64,000 nt of DNA from an uncultured Aquimarina sp. (lineage in GTDB: Bacteria; Bacteroidota; Bacteroidia; Flavobacteriales; Flavobacteriaceae), in NCBI RefSeq assembly GCF_947492965.1, contig NZ_CANLOZ010000002.1, positions 62,001 through 126,000 on the forward strand. The letters run 5' to 3'. How positions within the stretch are numbered: the stretch's first letter is position 1; each line of letters opens with the position of its first letter. The notes beneath the pieces are model-generated. The model was not told the origin of the DNA. It saw only the letters and a program-made list of their open reading frames with translations, and did no database searches. Both the position numbers and the translations under genes were made by a program. Shown piece after piece: positions 9,186-18,574 of this stretch.

Positions 9186-10499
9186 ATGAAAAAAACTTTA
9201 CAACTAGTGATTTGTACTTTTTTATTATGTATTAGTACTGTTACGTCACAAGAATTAAGTATAGATGCAGACATAAGGCCACGAGCAGAATATTTGCGAG
9301 GTTTTGGTAATCTTGTTCCTTCTGGAGTGGATGCTGCTATTTTTGTTCAACAACGTTCTCGATTAAAATTTGGATATACTGCAGATAAATTTGCTGCTTA
9401 TGTGAGTGTTCAGGACGTTAGTGTATGGGGAGATACGCCGCAGATTGCTGCTGCCGATAGTAATAATAGTTTCTCACTGGCACAAGCCTGGATAGATTTT
9501 AAATTTGGAAAAGGATGGTCTACAAAACTAGGAAGACAGGCACTATCATACGATGATCAAAGAATCTTAGGAGGTTTAGATTGGGCAATGCAAGGAAGAT
9601 TTCATGATGCAGCTTTAGTGCGCTATAAAAATGATAACGGTTTTAAATTAGATCTTGGATTCTCTTTTAACCAGAATGGTCTTAGTAGAATAAACACCTT
9701 ATTTGATCCTAATAATGATGGAGATGCCAGAGCAGTGTTTGATTATAAAGGCATGGCATACGCTTGGTTGCATAAAGACTGGGCTAAATTCTCTGGAAGT
9801 TTCTTGTTTGTAAATAATTCTTACCAGAACCTTGATCCTTCGGATGGACAAACACCAATCGATGGAACAGTAAATAGACAGACTTTTGGGACACATTTCG
9901 TAGCTAAACCAGCAAAAGGATTAAAAATTGCTGTAAACTTATATGGACAAACAGGAAAATTTACAGAAACTGTGGATTTATCTGCCTACAATGCAGCGCT
10001 TGAAGTAACTTATAAACCAGGTAAAACCCTATTTGGTCTTGGAGGAGAAATCTTAAGTGGTGATGATAATGGAGGAACTGATGGAGAAATTAAATCGTTC
10101 TTCCCAATTTTTGGAACCAACCATAAGTTTAATGGATATATGGATTATTTCTTTGTTGGAAATCATGCTAATAGTGTAGGATTACAAGATTTATATGCTA
10201 AAGCGGTTATCAAGACAGGAAAAACAAATAGTTTTTTAGCTAAACTTCATTATTTTTCTGCTGCTGAGGACATTGCTGGAACAGATGATAAGTATTTAGG
10301 TACAGAATTGGATCTGGTATTTACTCAAAAAATATTATCATTTGCTACCTTAAAGATCGGATATTCTCAGATGTTTGCAGGAGACAGTATGGAGGTGCTT
10401 AAAGGTGTTACAGATTCAAGCGGTTTGCAAAACTGGGGATGGGCAATGTTAGTTGTAAAACCAAATTTCTTAAAATGGAGTCCTAAACCAGCAGAATAG
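9186..10499 (+). CDS. Alginate-export-like outer membrane beta-barrel porin
   Basis: A signal peptide (ending VTSQ) precedes an approximately 415-residue barrel rich in alternating hydrophobic strands. The opening ELSIDADIRPRAEYL and QQRSRLKFGYTADKFAAYVSVQDVSVWG, with KLGRQALSYDDQRILGGLDWAMQGRFHDA, are typical of the alginate_exp porin group (pfam 13372-like). Despite the family name, most such proteins in Bacteroidota are not alginate exporters and act as general or anion porins. It sits downstream of the tandem PilJ protein and upstream of a second small exported protein. Outer-membrane location is likely; the solute is unknown. Confidence 0.8.
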   Translation: MKKTLQLVICTFLLCISTVTSQELSIDADIRPRAEYLRGFGNLVPSGVDAAIFVQQRSRLKFGYTADKFAAYVSVQDVSVWGDTPQIAAADSNNSFSLAQAWIDFKFGKGWSTKLGRQALSYDDQRILGGLDWAMQGRFHDAALVRYKNDNGFKLDLGFSFNQNGLSRINTLFDPNNDGDARAVFDYKGMAYAWLHKDWAKFSGSFLFVNNSYQNLDPSDGQTPIDGTVNRQTFGTHFVAKPAKGLKIAVNLYGQTGKFTETVDLSAYNAALEVTYKPGKTLFGLGGEILSGDDNGGTDGEIKSFFPIFGTNHKFNGYMDYFFVGNHANSVGLQDLYAKAVIKTGKTNSFLAKLHYFSAAEDIAGTDDKYLGTELDLVFTQKILSFATLKIGYSQMFAGDSMEVLKGVTDSSGLQNWGWAMLVVKPNFLKWSPKPAE

Positions 10500-10521
10500 T
10501 TGCTTATCAATAGAATTTTAA

Positions 10522-10551
10522 AAAAACTGAGAAATCAATTTCTCAGTTTTT
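10522..10551 (+). terminator. Rho-independent terminator after the porin gene
   Basis: A 13-bp stem, AAAAACTGAGAAA (10522-10534) with TTTCTCAGTTTTT (10539-10551), encloses loop TCAA, and the T run continues to 10554. It lies 22 nt past the porin stop. Confidence 0.9.
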
Positions 10552-10703
10552 TTTATGAATTTCATAAAGATTGTCAGCTTTTTGTTTATAAAATTAGATT
10601 ATTCTTATTTGTAATATACGTATTAATACTTACTTTTGGTTTTGAATTGTGGAATATTCCCTTTTTCGACTCCCTTTTAAAACCTAATTAAGTAGATCGT
10701 ACC

Positions 10704-11051
10704 ATGAAAAAACTTATTTTTATTTGTTTGTTGTTTTGTTTTCAAATTACAGTAGCACAAACAGATGCAGATTATGAAAACACTTTGAAAAATATTATAA
10801 CCTCTTATAATGCTAGTGATGCTCAAAAAATTTTCGATCAATTTTCTGCAGATTTACAAGCAAGTTATCCACTAGATAAGTTAAAAGCATTTTTAACAAA
10901 AACACTAGAAGATCAGGGTAAGTTTTCTGAGTTTGATTTTATGGATAAAGATGGGGGCCATCGTTATCTAATACAATCAGAAAGTGATTCAATTATTTTG
11001 GTAATAGAACTATCTCCAGATTTAAAACTCACCAAGTTTACAACGGAATAA
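10704..11051 (+). CDS. Small exported protein, DUF3887/NTF2-like, paralogue of the 7825-8178 product
   Basis: The 115-aa product has a signal peptide (MKKLIFICLLFCFQITVAQ) and a domain that aligns over its whole length with the product at 7825: YNASDAQKIFDQFSADL, YPLDKLKAFL and the ending LSPDLKLTKF versus LSTDNKITQL. The two copies bracket the PilJ-domain and porin genes. A strong terminator lies upstream, so it is probably transcribed separately, from the 150-nt gap after that terminator. Function unknown. Confidence 0.72.
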   Translation: MKKLIFICLLFCFQITVAQTDADYENTLKNIITSYNASDAQKIFDQFSADLQASYPLDKLKAFLTKTLEDQGKFSEFDFMDKDGGHRYLIQSESDSIILVIELSPDLKLTKFTTE

Positions 11052-11067
11052 TTTATAACTTTTGTAA

Positions 11068-11397
11068 TTATTTAATAGAAGAGAACCATTGTTGGAATTG
11101 TTTGCCAACCAAAGGAACAGTTTTTTGTTCTTCTTTTACTGCGGTAATAATACCATAAAACCATATTACGAATATAAAAACATAAAATGATGAGGAGATG
11201 AGCCATGAATCAAAAATACTTACTAAAGCTCCAAGTAAATAAAATCCAATATTGATACCTAATGCTTGTCTAATATGGAAATAAGCAAAAGTATTTTTAT
11301 CTTCTTGATTTATAAAAAAGGCAATGATCGTTCCTATTAAAGTTAGGTAGGCTACAACGGCAGCTGTTTTACCTTGTTTTGCGTAATCTGATTCCAT
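11068..11397 (-). CDS. DUF4870/Tic20-like small membrane protein
   Basis: The 109-aa product has three predicted membrane segments (about residues 12-29, 46-66 and 69-87) separated by the segment NQEDKNTFAYFHIRQALGIN. The conserved H-x-R-Q-A-L pattern just before the second helix is the hallmark of the DUF4870/Tic20-like group. Members are inner-membrane proteins of unknown role. The gene is on the same strand as the dihydroorotase-like gene and follows it by 16 nt, so it is probably the last gene of that operon. Confidence 0.75.
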   Translation of the reverse strand: MESDYAKQGKTAAVVAYLTLIGTIIAFFINQEDKNTFAYFHIRQALGINIGFYLLGALVSIFDSWLISSSFYVFIFVIWFYGIITAVKEEQKTVPLVGKQFQQWFSSIK

Positions 11398-11413
11398 AAT
11401 TTGCTTAGTATTA

Positions 11414-12664
11414 TTATATGATTCCTTTTCCGTTAGAAATTACTCCATAAACATTCCCAGTAATTTCTTTTCCCATAAAAGCACTGTTTTTGGAAGTAGA
11501 AAATACATGATCTAATGAAAAAGTAGTAGTTCCTTTGGGGTTAAATAGTGATAAGTTCGCTTTATTTCCTTTATCGATAGAAATGTTTTCTACTTTAAAT
11601 ACATCTCTTCCACTCGTCAATACATTTATAGTTTGTTCTAGACTTAAAATACTATTTAAAATTCCGAAAGTACTTTCTAAGCCAATGGTACCGTACTTAG
11701 CATTATCGAATTCTACTTTTTTATGCTCAATATCTATAGGTTGATGATCACTAGTAACCATATCAATCGTTCCATCCTTGATACCTTCAAGCAATGCTTC
11801 TATATCTTTTTGTGTTCTTAAAGGAGGCAGTACTTTATAGTTGGTGTCAAAACTACTTAACTCCTGATCGGTAAGATATAAATGATGTACCGAAACACTA
11901 CAAGTAACTTGTAATCCTTTTGCTTTTGCCTCTCTTATGAGCTGTACTGATTTTGCTGTAGAAATGGTAGGAATGTGCAATTTACCGCCAGTATATTCCA
12001 GTAAAAACAAATCTCTCGAAATTTGTAATTCTTCTGCAAGCGCTGGAATCCCCTTTAATCCCAAAAGTGTACTTTGTTCCTCCTCGTGTACCATTCCTTT
12101 TCCTGCTATGCTATTATCCTGAGGATAGGAAAGTACTAAACCATCAAAGTTTTGAGCATATAATAAGGCGATCTTAAGTAAATTCGGATTTTGAATAGCT
12201 TTTTTATAATCACCAAAAGCAATAGCTCCTGCTTGCTGCATATCATATAACTCTGCGAGATCTACACCTTCAGACTTTACTGTTAATGCTCCAATAGGGT
12301 ATAAGCTTACAGCATTTTGCAATGATTTTCCTTTTAAAAAACCAACAGAAGCACTTGTATCTGTAATAGGTAATGTGTTAGGGTTTAATGCAATTCCGGT
12401 AAACCCACTTTTTGCCGCAACAAAAAGTCCATTTTCTATAGTTTCACGCTCCTCATAACCAGGCTCACCATAACTCACACTGCTATCAAACCACCCTTTA
12501 GAAACATGAAGATTATGTAGTTTAATTTCCTCTACATCTTCTGAAACTTCTAATAAAGCATCTATATCTTTTATGATTCCATTTTCAATGAGAATATCTA
12601 CTGTTTGATTATGAAAAGGAGAGGAGGGATCAATAACAGTAGCAGCCTTTAATAAGAAATTCAT
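11414..12664 (-). CDS. Dihydroorotase-like protein lacking the metal-binding His residues (probable non-catalytic homologue)
   Basis: The fold and length (416 aa from the chosen start) match the PyrC/amidohydrolase family, which closes the pyrimidine ring in UMP synthesis. The metal ligands are missing. The usual DxHxH..PG is FDSSVSYGEPG, with both His replaced by Ser; the position of the HaE motif reads YPQDN; and the HxSt segment reads IPTISTA. Of the TDHAPH signature only SDHQP remains. Loss at several ligand sites argues for a structural or regulatory homologue rather than an active enzyme. The start at 12664 is chosen because its ATG overlaps the TGA of the upstream BatA gene (12661-12664), a classic coupling signal; an upstream extension is less likely. 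Confidence 0.82.
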   Translation of the reverse strand: MNFLLKAATVIDPSSPFHNQTVDILIENGIIKDIDALLEVSEDVEEIKLHNLHVSKGWFDSSVSYGEPGYEERETIENGLFVAAKSGFTGIALNPNTLPITDTSASVGFLKGKSLQNAVSLYPIGALTVKSEGVDLAELYDMQQAGAIAFGDYKKAIQNPNLLKIALLYAQNFDGLVLSYPQDNSIAGKGMVHEEEQSTLLGLKGIPALAEELQISRDLFLLEYTGGKLHIPTISTAKSVQLIREAKAKGLQVTCSVSVHHLYLTDQELSSFDTNYKVLPPLRTQKDIEALLEGIKDGTIDMVTSDHQPIDIEHKKVEFDNAKYGTIGLESTFGILNSILSLEQTINVLTSGRDVFKVENISIDKGNKANLSLFNPKGTTTFSLDHVFSTSKNSAFMGKEITGNVYGVISNGKGII

Positions 12665-14586
12665 TTGAGATATTTTAGTAATAAGATTTCGATTAATAAG
12701 AAAATCAAGGCAAAAATAATAAACCATTTCCAAAGTTCGTGAATACTGGTTTCTTCTTTTATTTCTTCAAATAGATTAGAAACCGAGTCACTAACTTGAT
12801 ACGAAGAATTTGTGGATAGGTTATAATATTGTAAATGACTCTCTTGATTATTATAATTATAACTTACATGTTGAATAATATTTTCCTTGTCTTTAAGCGC
12901 ATAAATACCTGCCTTCGAAGGAACATCTTCAGTAGTAATTTTTACTTTAGAACTAAAACTTTGCTGCAAAGGAATACTACTTTCTTTATCTGATTGTAAA
13001 GATAAAATACCATCCTGACCTAGAGAAATAGGAACATCATAGGTGTTCGTTTGACCAATGATATAGGAAATATCCGGTAACTTTAAACTTTGCTTACCAA
13101 TGTTATACAACGTAGGTACAATTAGTGGTGAATTCTGGAAATTGGAATTCTCATCATTCAATGAAGCTGTAAACACATACAACGCATTTGTTTTATACAG
13201 GAAAGGCGCTTTGTCTTCAAATGAAATGATAGTATTATTTGGAGAAGCTTGATAATAGGTGTTAACTTTTGGATACTGAAAATTAGTTACGGGTTTATCA
13301 AATACTCCTTTATACAGTGGATGAGAGAAGTTAATTCCGGTTATTTTCTTTTCTTGTGTTTTCAGAGAAAGAAAACTCTCCGCAGAAAAACTATTAATCA
13401 ATTGTTGATAAGAAGCTAAGTTACCATCTGTTGCCGGAATAAAACAAATACTTCCGCCTTGATCTGTAAACTGTTTAAGTGTATTTATTAAAGAAATAGG
13501 TATTTGTTTTAGTTCATTAATGACAACAAGATTGGCATTACTAATATCATTATAATTAAGTTCATTGAAAGGAGTACTGATCAACGAAAATTCATCTTTT
13601 GTATAAATGTTTTTTAGAAAAGCATCCTTGGCTTCATTGATCGCAACTACTTTTATCTTTTCTGGGGTATTAATCGTAAAGTATCTATAGTTATCAAAGG
13701 TTAGTGCAGGATCCTCGATCATCACACGTCCGTTGATTTTAGTATTTTCATCTATCTTAAATTCCGTACGAGCAGTACCATTGGCATTTATTGGAATCGT
13801 TGTTTTTGCAAGAAGCTTGGTGTCATTATATAAAGCGACTGCAACATTATCGGGTTTTTTGTCAGCATTACTTAGAAGAGCATTAAGAACAAGCTCATTA
13901 TTTTGGTTACGATTAACGTATAAGCTATCAATAGCTATGTTTTGTTGTGTTACGGGTTTGAGTTGAACAAGATTTGTTTTAATAGATGAATCGGAAGGTA
14001 TATCAAAATTCTCATCTTTTTGCTGAAAATCAGACACCATAATCATTCGTTTCAATGTTTCTGGAGCATTTCCGAGCAGTTCCTTTCCCTTCAGATAAGC
14101 AGCAGTATAAGAGATTTGGTTAGAAGTATACTCTAATTGCAAAAGATCATTGAGGATGTCTTTTTTGTTTACTTGTCTAAATGTTTCTGTATTGGTAAAG
14201 ACGGATACGGTTTCATCTTCTGCTAAAGAACTTAATAATTCTTGTACAGCGCGTTGTAACAAAGCGCCTTTTGCGCCTTTTGCTTGCATGCTAAAGGAGT
14301 TGTCTAAATAAATCGCAACTTCACTCTTTTTATTCACAATTTCTTCAGAAGCTAGAAATGGTTGTGCAAAAGCAAGAATAATAGCAGCGAAGATAAGTAA
14401 CCGTGTAATTAGCGTAAGCCATTTTTTGATTTGGGAACTCTTACGAGTTTGTATCGTAACTGCTTTTAAAAACTGAACATTGGTAAAAGGTACTTTCTGA
14501 AAACGTCTTAACTGAAATAAATGAACTATGATAGGGATAACAAGCGCAAATAAAGCATAAAGGAATTCTGGGTTTTTAAATTGCAT
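12661..14586 (-). CDS. BatA-domain protein with von Willebrand A-like domain
   Basis: The N-terminus (FKNPEFLYALFALVIPIIVHLFQLRRFQKVPFTN) is the aerotolerance-regulator BatA domain with two membrane helices (about residues 8-25 and 58-78). A vWA-like domain follows, with MIDAS-type DNSFSM near residue 90. A large periplasmic region comes next, and the protein ends in a single hydrophobic helix (WFIIFALIFLLIEILLL). The length of 641 aa is normal. The family is widespread in Bacteroidota and often lies next to dihydroorotase-like genes. Here its TGA overlaps the ATG of that gene by four bases. Function in envelope stress or oxygen tolerance is known only loosely. Confidence 0.87.
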   Translation of the reverse strand: MQFKNPEFLYALFALVIPIIVHLFQLRRFQKVPFTNVQFLKAVTIQTRKSSQIKKWLTLITRLLIFAAIILAFAQPFLASEEIVNKKSEVAIYLDNSFSMQAKGAKGALLQRAVQELLSSLAEDETVSVFTNTETFRQVNKKDILNDLLQLEYTSNQISYTAAYLKGKELLGNAPETLKRMIMVSDFQQKDENFDIPSDSSIKTNLVQLKPVTQQNIAIDSLYVNRNQNNELVLNALLSNADKKPDNVAVALYNDTKLLAKTTIPINANGTARTEFKIDENTKINGRVMIEDPALTFDNYRYFTINTPEKIKVVAINEAKDAFLKNIYTKDEFSLISTPFNELNYNDISNANLVVINELKQIPISLINTLKQFTDQGGSICFIPATDGNLASYQQLINSFSAESFLSLKTQEKKITGINFSHPLYKGVFDKPVTNFQYPKVNTYYQASPNNTIISFEDKAPFLYKTNALYVFTASLNDENSNFQNSPLIVPTLYNIGKQSLKLPDISYIIGQTNTYDVPISLGQDGILSLQSDKESSIPLQQSFSSKVKITTEDVPSKAGIYALKDKENIIQHVSYNYNNQESHLQYYNLSTNSSYQVSDSVSNLFEEIKEETSIHELWKWFIIFALIFLLIEILLLKYLK

Positions 14587-14716
14587 TCGCGAGTAACGTT
14601 TGTCAAATATACTATAAGATTTGATATTGACGGTTTAGGGTTAACTAATTTTTAGGTAAGATAATTCCTTAATCTGATTTTATACTTTAAAATTTTAAAA
14701 ATATTGTTGTAAAATA

Positions 14717-14744
14717 AAAAAGCGGAAGAATCCTTCCGCTTTTT
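14717..14744 (-). terminator. Bidirectional rho-independent terminator after the 14767-15288 gene
   Basis: A 12-bp stem, AAAAAGCGGAAG (14717-14728) with CTTCCGCTTTTT (14733-14744), encloses loop AATC. A/T runs on both sides make it usable from either strand; on the minus strand it ends the outer-membrane protein gene. Confidence 0.87.
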
Positions 14745-14766
14745 CCAATCTTTAAATTAGGAAATG

Positions 14767-15288
14767 TTATAAGAAATAATACCCGACAGAAAGTTGAAAC
14801 GTACCATTCTTAACATCATTGTTTTCTACTACATCAGTAAAACCATAATTATATCTTGCTTGCGCAAAGAATTTTCCAAATTCTACCCCAGCACCTGCAG
14901 CCACACTTAGGTCAAAACTTTTGGTTTCGAACGCTTCAGGATATTCATCGTTTACCAATATTCCGAATTGTGGTCCCGCTTCAAAACTTAAGAACTTCAA
15001 AAACTTATATTTTACTAAAATAGGAACGTTTACATAGTCTATATCTAAGTCATCGGAACCTTGGGCAGAATAGATGATTTCTGGTTGTAATGCAAATTTA
15101 CCAGGTAATCCTATTTGAGCAGCAACTCCAATATGATATCCAGTTCTGGCATCAAAATTCGAATTAGCGTCATCTCCATTGATTGTAGATAAGTTAATTC
15201 CTCCCTTAACTCCCAACTTTAAACGTTGTGCGTTGGAAATCGAAGTAAAACCAATAAGCATTATTGCTAATAAAAATAGTTTTTTCAT
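14767..15288 (-). CDS. Outer membrane beta-barrel (porin family, OMP_b-brl) protein
   Basis: A signal peptide (MKKLFLLAIMLIGFTSISNAQ) precedes about 150 residues of short amphipathic strands. LGVKGGINLSTINGDD near the start, LQPEIIYSAQGS in the middle and the C-terminal LSVGYYFL with terminal aromatic pattern are typical of the eight-stranded OMP_b-brl_2 family. Such proteins are small outer-membrane barrels with no assigned transport role. The gene is monocistronic with a clear terminator. Confidence 0.87.
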   Translation of the reverse strand: MKKLFLLAIMLIGFTSISNAQRLKLGVKGGINLSTINGDDANSNFDARTGYHIGVAAQIGLPGKFALQPEIIYSAQGSDDLDIDYVNVPILVKYKFLKFLSFEAGPQFGILVNDEYPEAFETKSFDLSVAAGAGVEFGKFFAQARYNYGFTDVVENNDVKNGTFQLSVGYYFL

Positions 15289-15429
15289 GAGTTAAATTGT
15301 TTGTTTGTTCAATTCAAATATAGAAACTTAAAGATTAAAAAAAGTTAAATAGTTTCTATAATTAGAAAGGCCTTGATCCTGAAATCAATCGAGAAATATT
15401 TTTACATAGATATATCTATCCTAAGGTTG

Positions 15430-15437
15430 TATCTTCG
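15430..15437 (+). promoter_or_regulatory. Putative -7 box for the FAD oxidoreductase gene
   Basis: TATCTTCG differs from the Bacteroidota -7 consensus TAnnTTTG at one base and lies 25 nt before the TTG start at 15462. No clear TTTG is seen at the -33 position. Its location supports a short leader and the TTG start. Confidence 0.4.
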
Positions 15438-15461
15438 CAAAAAACTAAATATCATATCTCT

Positions 15462-17018
15462 TTGCAATACGAATTTAGCATACAAGTATTACCTGAAGTA
15501 GCTGGAAATCCTGATTTGTTAAAAAAACAGGTTTCAATACAAAACAACATACCTATTGAAGATATCAGACATGTGCAGATCCTAAAACGATCGATAGATG
15601 CACGTCAACGGGTGATTAAGGTAAATCTAAAGATAAGGGTTTATGTAAATGAAAAATTTACAGAAGAACCTATTTTATTACCAGATTATCCGGATGTATC
15701 TAATGCTGCAGAAGTAGTAATTATCGGAGCTGGTCCAGCAGGATTATTTGCTGCGTTAAAATGCATAGAACTAGGATATAAACCCATTGTTATAGAAAGG
15801 GGTAAAGATGTACGAAGTAGGAGAAGGGATCTGAAAGCAATTAATCGGGATCATATAGTACATGAAGATTCTAACTATTGTTTTGGAGAAGGAGGTGCAG
15901 GAACCTATAGCGATGGTAAATTGTACACAAGATCTAAAAAAAGAGGTGACGTCAATCGAATTTTACGGCTTTTAGTCGGTTTTGGAGCTACGGATCAGAT
16001 TCTTGTCGAAGCGCATCCACATATTGGTACAAACAAATTACCAGGAATCATTGCGGCGATAAGAAATAAGATTATAGATCATGGTGGCAAGGTACTTTTC
16101 GAAACAAGAGTAACAGATTTAAAAATTCTACATAACGAAATACGAGGTGTTATTACACACAATGGAGATATTATAGATGCCAAAAAAGTCATTTTGGCTA
16201 CTGGACATTCTGCTCGTGATATTTTTGAATTATTATATCGCAAAAAAGTTGAAATAGAAGCAAAGCCTTTTGCTTTAGGAGTGCGAGTGGAACACTCACA
16301 ACAGTTGATTGATCAGATACAATATAAATGTCCTACTCGTGGTCCTTTTCTTCCGCCATCTCCATATAGTATTGTAAAACAAGTAGGAGGAAGAGGAATG
16401 TATTCATTTTGTATGTGTCCAGGAGGTGTTATTGCTCCTTGTGCGACCAGTCCTGGCGAAGTAGTTACGAATGGATGGTCACCATCTAAAAGGGATCAAC
16501 CTACCTCTAATAGTGGTATTGTGGTTGAACTTCGATTGGAGGATTTTAAAGATTTTTCGGAGTATGGTCCTTTAGCAGGAATGTATTTTCAAAAAAGAAT
16601 AGAACAACAAGCATGGCATTTAGCTGGAGAAACGCAGAAGGTACCTGCTCAACGATTAGTAGATCTTACAAACGGAAGCGTATCCACTGATTTACCTGAA
16701 ACTTCTTATAAGCCAGGTTTAAGTTCTATAGATATGAGTGAAGTGTTTCCACAATTTATTTATGAAACGCTAAAAGAAGGTTTTAAGGCTTTCGATAAAA
16801 GTATGCGAGGTTATCTAACAAATGAAGCAGTTGCACATGCTCCCGAATCCAGAACATCATCGCCTGTTAGGATTCCTAGAGATAGAAAGACGCTAGAGCA
16901 TACTCAAATAAAAGGTCTGTATCCTTGTGGAGAAGGAGCTGGATATGCTGGTGGAATTATTTCTGCAGCTATAGATGGAGAAAAGTGTGCGGAAGCCTGC
17001 GTTGCTAGTTTATCTTAA
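15462..17018 (+). CDS. NAD(P)/FAD-dependent oxidoreductase, COG2509 family
   Basis: An N-terminal domain of about 80 residues precedes a Rossmann motif, VVIIGAGPAGLFAALKCIELG (about residues 86-106). A second cluster, FGEGGAGTYSDGKLYTR, and the C-terminal GLYPCGEGAGYAGGIISAAIDG complete the FAD-binding fold. The family is soluble and common in Bacteria, with no established substrate. I keep the TTG start at 15462: no in-frame ATG occurs upstream, the protein then begins where homologues begin, and a -7-like box lies 25 nt upstream. The stop codon overlaps that of the convergent histidine kinase (TTAA at 15015+2000, i.e. 17015-17018). Confidence 0.85.
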   Translation: MQYEFSIQVLPEVAGNPDLLKKQVSIQNNIPIEDIRHVQILKRSIDARQRVIKVNLKIRVYVNEKFTEEPILLPDYPDVSNAAEVVIIGAGPAGLFAALKCIELGYKPIVIERGKDVRSRRRDLKAINRDHIVHEDSNYCFGEGGAGTYSDGKLYTRSKKRGDVNRILRLLVGFGATDQILVEAHPHIGTNKLPGIIAAIRNKIIDHGGKVLFETRVTDLKILHNEIRGVITHNGDIIDAKKVILATGHSARDIFELLYRKKVEIEAKPFALGVRVEHSQQLIDQIQYKCPTRGPFLPPSPYSIVKQVGGRGMYSFCMCPGGVIAPCATSPGEVVTNGWSPSKRDQPTSNSGIVVELRLEDFKDFSEYGPLAGMYFQKRIEQQAWHLAGETQKVPAQRLVDLTNGSVSTDLPETSYKPGLSSIDMSEVFPQFIYETLKEGFKAFDKSMRGYLTNEAVAHAPESRTSSPVRIPRDRKTLEHTQIKGLYPCGEGAGYAGGIISAAIDGEKCAEACVASLS

Positions 17019-18232
17019 CTTTCTATTTGCTTTTTGATAGAAAAATCAAAAATTGTTTGAATACCTAAAGTAGATTGTACCTTAATACGCCCTCCTAAGG
17101 ATTCTACTAGTTTTTTAACAGTAGAAAGACCAATACCATTACCTTTATTTCCACTTCGATCTGTACCGTTGGCAGTAGTGAATAAATCAAAAATGGTATT
17201 TATTTTGTCATTAGGAATTCCCATACCATTATCAACTACTTTAAAATAATAGAACATTTTATCTTCACAATGTTTGATGTCTATTAGAATATGATCTTTA
17301 TCATTATACTTTATACTATTGCCAATAAGATTGAAGAATATTTGTTTCAGAGCAGACTTATTACATTCTAAAGTAGGATTAGACTCTGGAAAATTAATGG
17401 TACAATCCGGTTTAATACTTAATAATTCTGCTATTTCTTTTAATAAATGATTTAGTTTGAATAATTCTGGTTTATGTTGTGCAAGGCTGTCACTTTCATA
17501 ATGGTCGAGTACATCATTGATATAATCACTCATCGTAAACGAAGACTGTTTGATATATTCAAAATACTCTGAAGTTTCCTGATCTAGATCATTCGCTAAT
17601 TTTAGTTTTAACAGATCCGATGTGGTAATTACATTAGCTAAAGGCATTTTAAGATCATGAGATATTACTCTTGCAAAATCTTTTAAAGATTCATTTCGCT
17701 TTCTGAGTTTATTCTCTATTTTTTCTAGGTCTTTGTTCTTTTTATTGAGTTCAAAGAGAATCACCACCTGATGAGCTAATGATTTTAGTGCTTCCAATTG
17801 TTTATTGGTAAGTTCTTTAGGTTTACTATCGATAACACATAAAGTTCCTAACGCGAAACCATTTTTATCTATTAATGGAACCCCTGCATAAAAGATTATA
17901 GTTCCGTTTAATGTATATGGATTATCCTTGAAACGAGAATCCTTTCTAGCATCAGTTATAATTAAAGGAGTTTCAGGTTGTAAGATAGAATGTGCACAAA
18001 AAGAATGATCTCTATGTATTTCTTTAGTATTAAAATTATGTGCAGACTTGAACCATTCTCGATCTGAATCGACAAGGGAAATGAGCGCTATTTCAGTATC
18101 ACAAAGATAGGCTGCAAGTGTTGTGATTTCATCAAATTCATTTTCAGGTTCTGTATCCAGTATATCTAATGAATGTAAAGCCTCAATTCTAAAATCTTCA
18201 TTTATGGGGAGTCCGGGTATAATCATCTTCAT
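17015..18232 (-). CDS. GAF-domain sensor histidine kinase
   Basis: The order is GAF domain (about residues 15-160 of the longest frame), a short coiled coil, HisKA with the H-box FARVISHDLKMPLAN (His about 200 from the ATG at 18256), and HATPase_c with DNGMGIP and GNGIGLSTVKKLVES. There is no membrane segment or signal peptide, so it senses a cytoplasmic signal. Several Met codons compete; I place the start at 18232 because family members begin only a few residues before the NExxRxxAL segment. The ATG at 18256 is the longest option. No response regulator is adjacent. The gene is convergent with the FAD oxidoreductase. Confidence 0.88.
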   Translation of the reverse strand: MKMIIPGLPINEDFRIEALHSLDILDTEPENEFDEITTLAAYLCDTEIALISLVDSDREWFKSAHNFNTKEIHRDHSFCAHSILQPETPLIITDARKDSRFKDNPYTLNGTIIFYAGVPLIDKNGFALGTLCVIDSKPKELTNKQLEALKSLAHQVVILFELNKKNKDLEKIENKLRKRNESLKDFARVISHDLKMPLANVITTSDLLKLKLANDLDQETSEYFEYIKQSSFTMSDYINDVLDHYESDSLAQHKPELFKLNHLLKEIAELLSIKPDCTINFPESNPTLECNKSALKQIFFNLIGNSIKYNDKDHILIDIKHCEDKMFYYFKVVDNGMGIPNDKINTIFDLFTTANGTDRSGNKGNGIGLSTVKKLVESLGGRIKVQSTLGIQTIFDFSIKKQIES

Positions 18233-18256
18233 CAAGAATTGCCTTGTGTGAAACAA

Positions 18257-18574
18257 TTCTTAATAAAATTAACAAAAAAATATTAAAAATTAAGATTTAC
18301 CAATGTGTATTCGACCAAACGTTAATAAAAAATTATAATCTAATTCTTTTTTATTTAAGTTCAAGAAAATCTTGTGTAGAGTTTTATTATATTCTTGGTT
18401 TAATGTTTTAATAAACAATATCTTAAAAAAGAGATTGGTTTAGGACGTAACAATCCATAAAATAGAGCAAGGAGTTGTAAGTTAATTTCATGACTGCGTA
18501 AATTTTATTAAAGCAAAATGTATTATGGTAACTTCTTTGAGAACTTTAGGAGAAGGTTTTAGGATTATTCTAAA
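18257..18574. other. 318-nt AT-rich intergenic region
   Basis: Nothing gene-like is seen on either strand. It probably holds the promoter of the histidine kinase and the 3' end of the gene at 18575, but no box matching the consensus could be picked out with confidence. Confidence 0.5.

Noticed and set aside
10500-10691. 63-codon frame after the porin gene
   Set aside because: It starts at TTG directly at the porin stop and runs straight through a 13-bp rho-independent terminator stem; composition is not protein-like.
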